Shown here: one piece after another, positions 34,153-45,282 of the stretch
Layout of the letters: each line of letters begins with the position of its first letter
Position numbering within the stretch: position 1 is the stretch's first letter
NCBI RefSeq assembly: GCF_003991905.1
Contig: NZ_RSCL01000001.1
Coordinates: 248,001 to 312,000, forward strand
Source: Dulcicalothrix desertica PCC 7102
Lineage (GTDB): Bacteria; Cyanobacteriota; Cyanobacteriia; Cyanobacteriales; Nostocaceae
DNA: 64,000 nt
Direction of reading: 5' to 3'
Notes under the pieces: generated by a model
The model's database searches: none
Told to the model about the DNA's origin: nothing
Seen by the model: the letters and a program-made list of their open reading frames with translations, nothing else
Position numbers and translations under genes: made by a program

Positions 34153-35529
34153 TTACAAAATTATTGATAAAAGTTTATATATCAGTCGAAATAGTGAAGT
34201 AATGGCAATAGATATTAAGCCAGCAATAACCGCGTAAAATAAAACTTCAGCTATGGTTAGCGAACCTCGTAGAAAAAATAAAACTATCGGTAAAGTTATG
34301 ACTGGAAAAATAATTAAATCTGAACCACCTACCCAACGTCGGAATTGAGCAAATATCATAGCACTAATTACTACTAGTGATATAACTAAACTAATTGGTG
34401 TAGATTCAATCAAAGTAAAAACCGCTATTGCAATTAAACCGCCTTCAAAGCCGCTAAATCCTGCTCCTGTTAATATTTCTAGTAGAGAAAATTTTCGTTT
34501 TGACTTACTAACTGTCCCTGTTTGTGATGACTGAAGTTGTGTTGGATGTTGTTGTGGTTGTGGTTGTGGTTGTGGTTGTGGTGTACTTAAAGCTTCAAGT
34601 ACATCAGTGGCGCTTTGAAACCTTTGGTTTGCAGCAGGAAGTAACATGCGATTTAAAACGGATGTTAACGTTGGACTAGTAGTCACAAAATTTTGCCATT
34701 TCCACTGATTGGTGTAGGAATCAAATAGTTCTGTAACATCTTTAGCAGTAAGGAGAATGATTATAGTTACTGCTAAAGCGTATAAATCTGTGGATGGAAA
34801 TACTTGACCACCTGACATTTGTTCGGGTGGCGCAAATCCCATTGAATAAATCCCCGTTGAGGCGCCTGTTTTTCCAACTGGAGAATTTGTCACTAATTTA
34901 ACGGCGCCAAAGTCGAGTAAAAAGAGTTTGCCGCTCTTGTCACGCATGATATTCGAGGGTTTAATATCACGGTGAATGATGCCTTGGTTATGAACAAAAT
35001 CAAGTACTTTTAAAATTGAACTCAGTATAAATAGGGCATCAGACTCGGAAAACTGACCTTTTTGTACTAGTTCTTGTTCTAGATTTTCTCCGGTAATGTA
35101 CTCTTGGACTAAATAGAAATACTGCTCTTGCCGTCCAGGTGGTGAACTTTCGACAATAACCGGAAAGTAAGCATACAAATTGGGTATTTGGTCATGCTGG
35201 TAGCCAACTTCTTCTAAAACCACTGCCTCGCGTTCAAATAAGTCTTGCGCGAGTTTTAGTTGTGTGGGACTTAAAGAAGTTGATGGCAAAAATTGCTTGA
35301 CTACACAAGAGCGCATCGTTGGAGTATAACGGTCACGTGCGAAAAATGCTGCACCAAATCCACCTCTACCAAGTACTTTAGTTGGAATATACCGTCCAGC
35401 TAAAATTAATGGCATTCCGCAACTAGTACAGTATTTCTGCTGCACGGTTCTAATTACAGTAGTTTCGTCTAGGTCGGCAAAATAATTTAGCGGACGCGGA
35501 CAATGCGGACGAGTGCAGTAAACTTCCAT
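34153..35529 (-). CDS. Membrane Ser/Thr protein kinase with N-terminal zinc ribbon
   Basis: A 458-residue kinase from the ATG at 35529 (MEVYCTRPHCPRPLNYFADL). A four-cysteine ribbon comes first (CTRPHC, CTSC). The Hanks kinase spans about 40-305: glycine loop VLGRGGFGAAFFARD, catalytic Lys in CVVKQF, HRDIKPSNIM and LLDFGAVK. A PQPQPQPQ linker at about 320 (from TGTGGT repeats) is followed by four hydrophobic segments. So the kinase faces the cytosol and the tail anchors it in a membrane. This zinc-ribbon plus kinase layout is common in filamentous cyanobacteria; targets unknown. It lies between devH and rbcR and is read towards devH. Confidence 0.9.
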   Translation of the reverse strand: MEVYCTRPHCPRPLNYFADLDETTVIRTVQQKYCTSCGMPLILAGRYIPTKVLGRGGFGAAFFARDRYTPTMRSCVVKQFLPSTSLSPTQLKLAQDLFEREAVVLEEVGYQHDQIPNLYAYFPVIVESSPPGRQEQYFYLVQEYITGENLEQELVQKGQFSESDALFILSSILKVLDFVHNQGIIHRDIKPSNIMRDKSGKLFLLDFGAVKLVTNSPVGKTGASTGIYSMGFAPPEQMSGGQVFPSTDLYALAVTIIILLTAKDVTELFDSYTNQWKWQNFVTTSPTLTSVLNRMLLPAANQRFQSATDVLEALSTPQPQPQPQPQQHPTQLQSSQTGTVSKSKRKFSLLEILTGAGFSGFEGGLIAIAVFTLIESTPISLVISLVVISAMIFAQFRRWVGGSDLIIFPVITLPIVLFFLRGSLTIAEVLFYAVIAGLISIAITSLFRLIYKLLSIIL

Positions 35530-35622
35530 ATTTAGCAATTGCCATTTATATTTGGTGAGATAACCCACTTGCAGCCGTGGGCATCCCCGTATTACAGCGC
35601 CAGACTGCGTGACAAAACGAAC

Positions 35623-36633
35623 TTAATCATCGTCCAAAACTGCCTCCTCACCATTTAAAGCAGCAACCACTATTTCTCTGTGTGTTGATTTTAACACTTC
35701 CATATTCCAGCCCGGTGCCGCAAATTGAGGTAAAATTTCTTGGCTGAAGGCTTCTGCTGCTTTGGAACGATAACGGTTGGGATTAAAAATTAGCCATAGC
35801 GTTCGCTTGACTACTACACCTTCTATTGGTGAGCGGTGCAGTACTCCCATTTGCAATTCCTTAGAAATTGCTGAGGTGGAAACAAATGCTGCTCCCAAAC
35901 CTGATTGCACAGCTGTTTTGATGGCTTCGATGGAATTCAACTCCATTTCAATTTTAAAACGCCGCGTATCGATATCACAGCGCGATAGCACTTGTTCGAT
36001 AACCTTGCGTATAGTGGATTGCGAATCGAGGGTAATGAATTGTAATTTATATAAGTCTTCTTTTTGAATTTTTTCCAGTTTTGCGAAAGGATGAGATACG
36101 GGTAAAATCAATGCCAATTCGTCTTCTGCGTAGGAAATCGTTTCCAGTGACTCGGCAAGTTCACCAGGAACTTCACCACCAATAATAGCTAAATCGACTT
36201 GTCCGTTGGCGACACCCCAAGCTGTGCGTCGCGTTGAGTGGACGTGTAATTGTACGGCTACATCGGGGTATTTTTGTCGAAACATGCCTATCATTCGTGG
36301 CAACAAATAAGTGCCTGTTGTTTGAGAGGCGCCGACAATTAGGGTACCACCTTGGAGATTTTGCAGGTCATCGATAGCGCGACAGGTTTCTTGACATAAG
36401 CTAAGGATTTTTTCACCGTAGCTAAGTAATAAATGTCCTGCTTCGGTTAATTGCGCGCGTCTACCTCCACGGTCAAATAAGGGAACATCAAGTTGACGCT
36501 CTAAGTTCTGCACCTGCAAACTAACAGCAGGTTGAGAAACATAAAGGCTGTCAGCGGCACGCTTGAAGCTCCCTTCTGCGGCAATCGCTTTGAGAATACG
36601 TAACTGATCTAGAGTAAAAGGAAGGTCAGACAT
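35623..36633 (-). CDS. rbcR: LysR-family regulator RbcR (Ycf30)
   Basis: A 336-residue regulator from ATG 36633 ([20 protein letters not shown]); an in-frame ATG at 36645 adds four residues. The N-terminal helix-turn-helix is [25 protein letters not shown]. The effector domain (about 95-300) starts [20 protein letters not shown]. This wording is that of RbcR, the RuBisCO-operon regulator also encoded as ycf30 in red plastids. Related cyanobacterial proteins (NdhR/CcmR) control ndh and carbon-uptake genes, so its place upstream of ndhF/ndhD fits a carbon-linked NDH-1 function. It is divergent from the nnrU-type gene, with a 250-bp shared upstream region. Confidence 0.9.
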   Translation of the reverse strand: MSDLPFTLDQLRILKAIAAEGSFKRAADSLYVSQPAVSLQVQNLERQLDVPLFDRGGRRAQLTEAGHLLLSYGEKILSLCQETCRAIDDLQNLQGGTLIVGASQTTGTYLLPRMIGMFRQKYPDVAVQLHVHSTRRTAWGVANGQVDLAIIGGEVPGELAESLETISYAEDELALILPVSHPFAKLEKIQKEDLYKLQFITLDSQSTIRKVIEQVLSRCDIDTRRFKIEMELNSIEAIKTAVQSGLGAAFVSTSAISKELQMGVLHRSPIEGVVVKRTLWLIFNPNRYRSKAAEAFSQEILPQFAAPGWNMEVLKSTHREIVVAALNGEEAVLDDD

Positions 36634-36889
36634 AAGGCTCAACACACAAACGTTGAAAGGAGCAACGAAAATTGATAATTAAGTGCAGGATTGGCGCCCG
36701 TTATAAAACGAGTGCGGTTAAAATAATTCTCCACTCTACTGGACTTGTTTTTAAGCATCAACCAGCTTGGAGGCTTTGGTCGAAAAAGGCAACATAAGCA
36801 ACATCTTGACTATTGTCCCCCTTTAAACACTTTGTGAAATTGATTGTACTGAAATAAGCGTTGATTTAAATTACCGGAGCGTATGTCGC

Positions 36890-37606
36890 GTGATGATGCC
36901 AGATTGGTTAACCCCTAGTCATTTTATGATGCTTGGATTACAAATAGTATTTGCAATCGCGCACAGCGGAGGCGCTGCACTGCGTCCGTGGGCAGAAAAG
37001 TATACAGGTGCAAGGTTATATCGCGTTATTTTTGCTTTAATCAGCCTACCTTTGGCTGTTATATTGGTTGTTTACTTTTTTAATCACCGTTATGATGGGT
37101 TGCAACTTTGGCAAGTCCAAGGACTACCAGGGGTACAAACATTCGTTTGGGTGCTATCGGCGATATCGTTTTTGTTCTTGTATCCTGCCACATTCAATCT
37201 ACTAGAAATTGCTGCCATTCAAAAGCCCCAAGTTCTTTTGTACGAGACAGGTATTATTCGTATTACCCGCCACCCCCAAATGGTTGGACAGGTAATTTGG
37301 TGCATTGCCCATACTCTATGGATAGGCACAACTTTTACACTCGTTACTTCGATTGGTCTAATATTGCACCATTTATTTGCGGTTTGGCACGGTGATCGGC
37401 GCCTACTCGCTCGCTACGGAGAAGCTTTTGAATTGGTAAGACAACGCACTAGTATTATTCCATTGTTAGCAATTCTTGACGGGCGCCAGGAACTTTTGTG
37501 GCAAGAATTCGTCCGTCCTGCCTATTTAGGCGTTACACTTTTTGTACTGCTATTTTGGTGGTTACACCCTTTGCTCTTAGTGTCAACAAGTAAGATACAG
37601 TTTTGA
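36890..37606 (+). CDS. NnrU-family membrane protein (Z-ISO-like)
   Basis: A 238-residue integral membrane protein with about six hydrophobic segments (10-28, 42-62, 78-98, 135-160, 205-225 among them). The family includes NnrU of denitrifiers and the plant 15-cis-zeta-carotene isomerase Z-ISO, a haem-dependent enzyme. Conserved His such as AHSGG (about 25), RHPQMVGQVIWC (about 127) and LHHLFAVWHGDRR (about 160) could bind haem. In cyanobacteria a role in carotenoid isomerisation is a fair guess from the plant relative, not shown here. Start choice: GTG-ATG-ATG at 36890-36898 with GGAG ten bases before; any of the three is possible. Confidence 0.8.
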   Translation: MMMPDWLTPSHFMMLGLQIVFAIAHSGGAALRPWAEKYTGARLYRVIFALISLPLAVILVVYFFNHRYDGLQLWQVQGLPGVQTFVWVLSAISFLFLYPATFNLLEIAAIQKPQVLLYETGIIRITRHPQMVGQVIWCIAHTLWIGTTFTLVTSIGLILHHLFAVWHGDRRLLARYGEAFELVRQRTSIIPLLAILDGRQELLWQEFVRPAYLGVTLFVLLFWWLHPLLLVSTSKIQF

Positions 37607-37660
37607 ATACTAGCACATAGTCTATTGACAGACTGACCAAAACTAATTACACGCATTGAG

Positions 37661-37684
37661 TTTGCTGTTATCAAATACAGCAAA
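37661..37684. terminator. Short hairpin after the NnrU-type gene
   Basis: TTTGCTGT-TATCAAAT-ACAGCAAA, perfect 8-bp stem, 54 bp after the stop. No U-run, so only a weak terminator candidate. Confidence 0.35.
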
Positions 37685-37784
37685 ATCAATGTACGATGAA
37701 GTCAACTGCCTACACTGCCCTGCCGGTCAGTGTGGGATTGTGAGATACCTTTAATATAAAAACCCTATAAATCGTAGAGGCGTC

Positions 37785-38177
37785 ATGGTGTTGTCGGTTA
37801 GTGAGCGGACATTTACTCAAGAAGTTTTAGAATCTCATGTTCCTGTTTTAGTTAATTTTGGCGCGCCTTGGTGCGGGTTATGTCGTATTATTCACCCTCT
37901 ACTGTTACAGTTCAGCCGAGAGTGTGGAAAAGAAATCAAACTCGTTGGCATCAACGCTGATGAAAATTTTAAACTATCGAATCAGTACAGGCTCAAATCG
38001 CTACCAACTTTAATCTTGATTGAACAAGGGCAGGTTCGGCAAAGGCTTGAAGGATTTAAGGGACGTGAGGATTTGCTCGATGCTTTAGAACGAATCAAAG
38101 AAAGCTACATTCAAACTCCCCGAAACCACAGTAGTTCAAAAGCAGCGCGCGGTAATGTAGCCTCCAATTCTTTTTAA
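37785..38177 (+). CDS. Thioredoxin-family protein (active site CGLC)
   Basis: A 130-residue cytosolic protein of thioredoxin fold. The active site is WCGLC (residues 34-38) instead of the usual WCGPC; the cis-Pro loop is SLPTLIL (about 72-78). A ~25-residue polar tail (NHSSSKAARGNVASNSF) extends beyond the fold. CGLC in place of CGPC occurs in a cyanobacterial thioredoxin subgroup and should raise the redox potential slightly; targets are unknown. It is in the same direction as ndhF but separated by 470 bp, with a terminator-like hairpin between, so co-transcription is uncertain. Confidence 0.85.
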   Translation: MVLSVSERTFTQEVLESHVPVLVNFGAPWCGLCRIIHPLLLQFSRECGKEIKLVGINADENFKLSNQYRLKSLPTLILIEQGQVRQRLEGFKGREDLLDALERIKESYIQTPRNHSSSKAARGNVASNSF

Positions 38178-38650
38178 AAGCAGGGTGCTTACATATGTAA
38201 GTGGCACTACGATTTTTTTGACACGTTTAAAAATTGAGTATAAATCTCAAATTGATAAAGTAGACTGACATCATCCATTGTGAGTATAGCCAAGTATATT
38301 AGTAATGTTTGTCATTACAAAGCGTTATGAGACTTTTGTCCAATTTATGCTTAGATAAGATGGTTAAGTAGAAAGCTTTAATCATGGGTTAAGTTTGAAG
38401 TAGAGTCAAGACGCAGCGCGAGGTTTATTTTCGGTGCCAGTAAAATATTTTCTATATTACGAAAATAATTTGTGTCTTATTGTACAGGACTCAAAATTTG
38501 TCACCCCAACAATCTGTTCAAATCTAAACATTGGCTTAACTACCCACCAGATTCCTTTCTGGTGGGGTATTTTATGAATAAAGGTGTGTGTCACAATTAT
38601 TAACAGTTCCGACAAATAACTTAATCAGTGAATTCTAAAAGTAGGCGCCA
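38178..38650. other. 470-bp leader region of ndhF
   Basis: No protein gene is supported. It holds a hairpin at 38543-38571, listed separately. The distance and that hairpin suggest a long ndhF 5' leader with attenuation, or a short transcript ending before ndhF. Confidence 0.45.
38543..38571 (+). terminator. Terminator-like hairpin 80 bp upstream of ndhF
   Basis: CCCACCAGA-TTCCTT-TCTGGTGGG, perfect 9-bp stem, followed by GTATTTTATG. It lies in the leader of ndhF, not at a gene end. Confidence 0.65.
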
Positions 38651-38653
38651 GTG

Positions 38654-40741
<2,088 letters not shown>

Positions 40742-40757
40742 TAATGGCACCCGAAGT

Positions 40758-40785
40758 GTGGAGACGCGATAAATTGCGTCTCTAC
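40758..40785. repeat. GTAGAGACGCGAT-type palindrome between ndhF and ndhD
   Basis: GTGGAGACGCGATAAATTGCGTCTCTAC; left and right 10 bases pair with one wobble. Intergenic copy of the family found inside cobN and polA. May also end ndhF transcripts. Confidence 0.7.
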
Positions 40786-40982
40786 ATCTAACGAGGGATG
40801 TCAAATCTATAAAAATTTTAATAATACTTAACGTAAACATGGGGGAGTGTGTAATTATCCTTCATGTTTTTTCATTTTTATTAAATCAACCTAACAATCT
40901 GGGCGAAAGCTAAAAAAAACTGCTACTAAATAGCTAGTGGATAATAGCCGAAACTTGATTATTCGTTACTCAAAAACTTCCG

Positions 40983-42554
40983 ATGAATACAGCTCATTTC
41001 CCGTGGCTGACGACGATTATTCTTTTGCCGATTGCGGCGTCGCTACTAGTACCAATTATCCCAGATAAAGATGGCAAAACAGTACGCTGGTTCGCGCTAA
41101 TCGTTGGACTGGTTGATTTTGCATTGATTGTTGCTGCATTTTACACCGGATACGATTTTTCTAATCCAGATTTGCAGTTGGTAGAAAGCTACCCTTGGGT
41201 CCCACAACTTGATTTGAATTGGTCAGTAGGGGCAGACGGCTTGTCGATGCCCCTTATTATTTTGACAGGGTTTATTACGACGCTGGCAATTTTGGCTGCA
41301 TGGCCTGTAACCCTGAAACCAAGGCTATTTTACTTCTTAATTTTGGCGATGTACGGTGGACAAATAGCCGTATTCGCTGTGCAGGACATGCTGCTGTTCT
41401 TTTTGGTATGGGAACTTGAACTTGTACCTGTGTACTTCTTGCTGTCTATATGGGGTGGTAAGAAGAGACAGTATGCTGCAACCAAGTTTATTTTGTACAC
41501 AGCAGGTGGGTCGCTGTTTATTTTACTCGCTGCCCTAACAATGGGATTTTATGGCGATACGGTGACATTCAATATGCAAGCGTTAGGACTTAAAGACTAT
41601 GCGCTCAATGTTGAACTTTTGCTTTACGGCGCCTTTTTAATTGCCTACGCGGTAAAATTACCTATCATTCCTCTCCACACTTGGCTACCTGATGCTCATG
41701 GGGAAGCAACAGCACCTGTCCACATGTTGCTTGCTGGTATTCTGCTGAAAATGGGTGGATATGCGTTAATTCGCATGAATGCTCAGATGTTACCTGATGC
41801 TCATGCTTATTTTGCGCCTGTGCTGGTGATATTAGGTGTCGTAAATATTATCTACGCTGCTTTAACATCGTTTGCCCAACGTAACCTCAAGCGTAAAATC
41901 GCCTATTCTTCGATTTCGCATATGGGGTTTGTAACTATTGGTATTGCTACATTTACCGATTTGGGTTTAAACGGTGCCGTACTCCAAATGATATCTCACG
42001 GTTTGATAGGGGCTAGTTTATTCTTCCTTGTTGGCGCCACATACGACCGTACTCACACGCTGATGCTTGATGAGATGGGTGGTGTCGGTAAGCGTATGGG
42101 TAGAATTTTCGCGATGTTTACAACTTGTTCGCTGGCATCTTTGGCATTGCCTGGAATGAGCGGTTTCGTAGCTGAATTGATGGTATTTGTTGGTTTTGCA
42201 ACTAGCGATGCTTATAGCCCAACTTTTAAAGTGATTGTAATCTTCTTGATGGCAATTGGTGTTATTCTTACCCCAATTTACTTGCTGTCGATGCTGCGCG
42301 AGATTTTCTACGGTAAAGAAAATGAAGAACTCGTATCGCATCAAAACCTTATTGATGCTGAACCGCGCGAAATTTTCATTATTGCTTGTTTGCTGGTACC
42401 AATTATCGGAATTGGTTTATATCCTAAGATGTTAACCCAAGTTTATGATTCCACTACGGTACAGCTAACCGCAAGATTACGTGATTCAGTGCCTACGATA
42501 GCACAAAAAGAATCACCTGCTGTTTCGCTTAAGGCGCCTGCTATAAGCGAATAA
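40983..42554 (+). CDS. ndhD: NAD(P)H-quinone oxidoreductase subunit 4 (NdhD)
   Basis: A 523-residue membrane subunit of NDH-1 with about 14 helices. [24 protein letters not shown] carries the conserved Glu of the antiporter core (about 140). [20 protein letters not shown] (about 220) and the [25 protein letters not shown] (quoted in part: [14 protein letters not shown]) blocks match NdhD1. The start is ATG at 40983. It follows ndhF and is closed by a strong terminator at 42584, so ndhF-ndhD is likely one unit with an internal repeat. Works in respiration and cyclic electron flow. Confidence 0.95.
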   Translation: MNTAHFPWLTTIILLPIAASLLVPIIPDKDGKTVRWFALIVGLVDFALIVAAFYTGYDFSNPDLQLVESYPWVPQLDLNWSVGADGLSMPLIILTGFITTLAILAAWPVTLKPRLFYFLILAMYGGQIAVFAVQDMLLFFLVWELELVPVYFLLSIWGGKKRQYAATKFILYTAGGSLFILLAALTMGFYGDTVTFNMQALGLKDYALNVELLLYGAFLIAYAVKLPIIPLHTWLPDAHGEATAPVHMLLAGILLKMGGYALIRMNAQMLPDAHAYFAPVLVILGVVNIIYAALTSFAQRNLKRKIAYSSISHMGFVTIGIATFTDLGLNGAVLQMISHGLIGASLFFLVGATYDRTHTLMLDEMGGVGKRMGRIFAMFTTCSLASLALPGMSGFVAELMVFVGFATSDAYSPTFKVIVIFLMAIGVILTPIYLLSMLREIFYGKENEELVSHQNLIDAEPREIFIIACLLVPIIGIGLYPKMLTQVYDSTTVQLTARLRDSVPTIAQKESPAVSLKAPAISE

Positions 42555-42583
42555 TAATATTTCTCAAATTTCATTAATTATTT

Positions 42584-42616
42584 AGAGTAGGACGCGAGGC
42601 GCCTACTCTTTTTTTT
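42584..42616 (+). terminator. Intrinsic terminator of ndhD
   Basis: AGAGTAGG(A)CGC-GAG-GCGCCTACTCT with one bulge, followed by eight T. It contains a GGCGCC site in the stem. Confidence 0.85.
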
Positions 42617-42677
42617 CAAAATATTTTACAGTGATATTTTTTTAATTTGCCTGGGAATAATAAATAGTAAGCCCATT

Positions 42678-42708
42678 GGCAACGGATTTTAACGGATGTA
42701 ACGGATGG
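42678..42708. repeat. GGATGTAAC short repeat
   Basis: GGCAACGGATTTTAACGGATGTAACGGATGG; the complement of the same string is found at 62751-62780, 20 kb away. Confidence 0.6.
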
Positions 42709-42739
42709 GTGGTTAAAAAAAAATTCAAGGAATGAAAAC

Positions 42740-43273
42740 ATGGAATTAATGAGTACTTTTTTGATTTGTGCTACATGTTTATGGGTTTTAAATTTGGCAA
42801 TTTATCTTTATGAATCGGCTTCTAAAACAGAAGAAGTTGAGAAGAAAGAGTTGGATATAATCAAGCTTTTGAATTTAAATCATTCTCAGCTTATAAATAA
42901 GATTGATGGAATGTTGGGAAAAGAATTTGAATCTTTTTTACTACGCCTTTTAGAAAGGTTTGGATATTGGGGGTATCAAACTGCTGATAGTGGTGATTAT
43001 GGAGCAGATTTAATAGTTTTTAAAGATGGTTTAAAAATTGTTGTTCAAGCTAAAAGGTATAGTAAATCTGTTGGAGTGAAAGCCATACAAGAAGTTTTGG
43101 GCGCCGTCAAGTACTATAATGCTGACAAAGCATTGGTAATTACTAATAGTCGCTTTACAAAAGGAGCTTATAAACTTGCCGCTAGTGGTGATGTGGATTT
43201 ATGCGATAGAAGCCAGTTATTTGATTTGATAGTAATGGCGCGCGGAGATAATCAAAAACTATCATACTCGTAG
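42740..43273 (+). CDS. Membrane-anchored Mrr-type restriction endonuclease-like protein
   Basis: A 177-residue protein: one N-terminal transmembrane helix (about 4-24), an acidic helical spacer (KTEEVEKKELD), then a PD-(D/E)xK nuclease fold of Mrr_cat type (about 58-160). GKEFESFLLRLLERFGYWG is the opening helix, then GDYGADLIVFKDG with the catalytic Asp, VVQAKRYS with the QxK part, and KALVITNSRFTKGA. All expected catalytic residues are present. Membrane-tied Mrr proteins are seen in many bacteria with unclear roles; cutting modified or entering DNA is one option. It lies downstream of the ndhD terminator and overlaps the convergent surE by 12 bp. No methylase is adjacent. Confidence 0.8.
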   Translation: MELMSTFLICATCLWVLNLAIYLYESASKTEEVEKKELDIIKLLNLNHSQLINKIDGMLGKEFESFLLRLLERFGYWGYQTADSGDYGADLIVFKDGLKIVVQAKRYSKSVGVKAIQEVLGAVKYYNADKALVITNSRFTKGAYKLAASGDVDLCDRSQLFDLIVMARGDNQKLSYS

Positions 43274-43942
43274 CTGAGTGACTGCGATGTTGCCTGAAAA
43301 GCATACTTCAACATCACTTCCTTTTGTGCGTTCACGTTTGCTGTAGTCACCAACGTAATAAAACTCGTTGTTTTCAATGCGGTAGTTTACGGGTAAGGGT
43401 TTTGTACAAGGTTGGCAAAATATAATTTCTGGTTCTGGTTCCTCTGGTTGCAAGTGCGGTAAGTTTACGTTCCAAAATGTGCCAGGTTCCCATGAACTAT
43501 TTAATAATTCTTCCAAAACTTTTGTGGTAAATTTTGATGCTGCATCCCAGTTATAGTTGAGTTTGCCTTTACGGTAGTGTGAAATTGCTATGCCCGGTAC
43601 ACCTAGCATTGCGGCTTCGCGAACTGCGGCGACGGTACCAGAAATGTACGCATCAACACCTAAGTTACCGCCTGCGTTGATACCTGATAATACATATTTG
43701 GCGCCTTTACAAATATGAGTTAATGCGATTCGGGAACAATCAGCAGGTGTGCCACCAATAGCATATTCACGTTCGGAACGTTGTAAAAGTGGTATTGAGT
43801 GCGTTGTGGTTACTTGATGTCCACAACCTGATTGATGATCCTTTGGAGCGGCGATAATTGTTTCGTAACCTTCTACGGCTTTTAATAGTGCTTGAATTCC
43901 TGGAGCGTCTATACCGTCGTCATTGGTGAGAATAAAAGTCAT
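43262..43942 (-). CDS. surE: 5'/3'-nucleotidase SurE
   Basis: A 226-residue survival protein. MTFILTNDDGIDAPGIQAL has the paired Asp of the active site, GGTPADCSRIAL and VLSGINAGGNLG (Asn) complete the metal site. It removes phosphate from nucleoside monophosphates. The length is a little short of the usual ~250 but the fold is complete. The 3' end overlaps the convergent Mrr-type gene by 12 bp. The neighbour on the 5' side, a 2H phosphoesterase on the same strand, ends 57 bp upstream. Confidence 0.93.
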   Translation of the reverse strand: MTFILTNDDGIDAPGIQALLKAVEGYETIIAAPKDHQSGCGHQVTTTHSIPLLQRSEREYAIGGTPADCSRIALTHICKGAKYVLSGINAGGNLGVDAYISGTVAAVREAAMLGVPGIAISHYRKGKLNYNWDAASKFTTKVLEELLNSSWEPGTFWNVNLPHLQPEEPEPEIIFCQPCTKPLPVNYRIENNEFYYVGDYSKRERTKGSDVEVCFSGNIAVTQLRV

Positions 43943-43950
43943 GTGGAAGA

Positions 43951-43991
43951 GTTAGGAGTTAGGAGTTAGGAGTAGGGTGGCTGAAGCCACC
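43951..43991. repeat. GTTAGGA triplet repeat plus hairpin
   Basis: Three GTTAGGA units (43951-43972) and the hairpin GGTGGC-TGAA-GCCACC (43976-43991), between the stop of the 2H phosphoesterase gene and the surE start on the minus strand. The hairpin may end the upstream transcript. Confidence 0.6.
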
Positions 43992-43999
43992 TTACTATT

Positions 44000-44818
44000 T
44001 TACGAAAAATCAATTGCTGCCCATTCGGGTTGACGATAATAGCGAGTCATGTCGTCGAATTTTCGTAGTTCGGCGCGATGTACTATAAATTCGGGGAGGT
44101 TTCCTAACCATTTTTGATTTAAATCGGTTATTTTTTCGGCTAAAGATGTACGGTCTAAGTCAGGCGCCACTTCTCCAAAGTAACCTAGGGTAATGTGAGC
44201 CGTTAAATGGTAGTTTTGTTCGATACCTAAACTCATTAATTGCGGATTTTGGTATAAAGTGCGACGAAAATTAATGATTTGTTCGTAGCTGCTGCGTGTA
44301 CTTGGCGCCAAACAAACACCAATTGCCCTTGGCATTACCATTACTCCTAGTACACCAAACCGAACCTCATTATCTGCAGGCGCCGTTTGTTTGTATGTAT
44401 CAAATATTTTAGCGCAGCATGATTGTAAATCTGATTCGTAATTAGGATTGCGTGAATGCTCGTCGCGGTAAGCACTATCCCATATTAAATCAGCAACAGT
44501 TAAGTGAAAACTCTTAGATGGTAATGGAACAATAAGCTCTGTACTTACTGATAAATCTAGTATTTGAGATTGATATTCCTGTAACGCAGCATAGAAGTCG
44601 GCATTATCCTTATCATCCTCGCTTGGTGGGGTAATGATTGTATAACCCGGAAATGGGGTAGGTTGTCGGGATCCATTAGGCGCCGAAGAGTATTTGTAGG
44701 ACTCATGAATGTGTTGAACTTGAGTTTGGTAAGACTCAGGCAGCGTCATGCGCGCTAATCGGTTTAAATAAGTCTGATAATCGTCGTCCACCCTAGTATG
44801 TACCTCGCACAGTATCAA
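44000..44818 (-). CDS. 2H phosphoesterase-like protein (DUF1868 type)
   Basis: A 272-residue protein of the two-histidine phosphoesterase superfamily. The paired motifs are FHLTVADLI (about residues 104-112) and HLTAHITLGYFGE (about 207-219), each with the H-x-T/S form. The spacing fits DUF1868-type members. Such enzymes open cyclic nucleotide phosphates or act on RNA 2',3' ends; the substrate here is not known. No signal peptide. It lies upstream of surE on the same strand, and two phosphate-removing enzymes of nucleotide substrates side by side may reflect a shared RNA/nucleotide turnover role (inference). Confidence 0.7.
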   Translation of the reverse strand: MILCEVHTRVDDDYQTYLNRLARMTLPESYQTQVQHIHESYKYSSAPNGSRQPTPFPGYTIITPPSEDDKDNADFYAALQEYQSQILDLSVSTELIVPLPSKSFHLTVADLIWDSAYRDEHSRNPNYESDLQSCCAKIFDTYKQTAPADNEVRFGVLGVMVMPRAIGVCLAPSTRSSYEQIINFRRTLYQNPQLMSLGIEQNYHLTAHITLGYFGEVAPDLDRTSLAEKITDLNQKWLGNLPEFIVHRAELRKFDDMTRYYRQPEWAAIDFS

Positions 44819-45024
44819 AAATATTGTATGCGGATTGATGGGAAGTGTGAAAACTATTATGCTTATTGATTTTAGTTAAATTACTTAACCATTTGGGGGA
44901 ACTGTATTTGGGTAAACGAGCGTCCAAATGAGAAATAGCATAAAGTACCATTGTTTTTGCTCTTCCCATTCAGCGAGTTGGGAAGTTAAAAAGGGGTTGG
45001 ATGTATTTATAAATTATTCAACCT

Positions 45025-45279
45025 ATGCCTAGAACACCGAACGAATACGTAGTACATATGATGATGGAAAGTGGTCATAGGGAGGAAGTCCGCTTCCCTA
45101 CGATTCAAGAATTCCAAAAGTGGTACAGTGGCGAATTAATGCCCAAGGCTGCTTCGGATGATTTCATCAGCGTCCCTATAAAAAATATTCAAGGTGAATA
45201 CATGGTTGTCCGACCTTCCAGAGTCGTGGCAATTCGTGTTGAGCCTATTTTTAGCTCTAGTGTCGAACGATTTACTTAA
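45025..45279 (+). CDS. Conserved hypothetical protein upstream of mltA
   Basis: An 84-residue soluble protein starting ATG 45025, MPRTPNEYVVHMMMESGHRE. It has no signal peptide or known motif. The text IPVPIKNIQGEYMVVRPSRVV-like end (observed SVPIKNIQGEYMVVRPSRVV) suggests a small beta-rich fold. It ends 3 bp before mltA, with which it must be co-transcribed. I do not recognise a function; a coding role is supported by the tight spacing and smooth sequence. Confidence 0.75.
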   Translation: MPRTPNEYVVHMMMESGHREEVRFPTIQEFQKWYSGELMPKAASDDFISVPIKNIQGEYMVVRPSRVVAIRVEPIFSSSVERFT

Positions 45280-45282
45280 ACG

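Noticed and set aside
42018-42344. 108-codon minus-strand frame inside ndhD
   Set aside because: Antisense to conserved transmembrane codons; a shadow.
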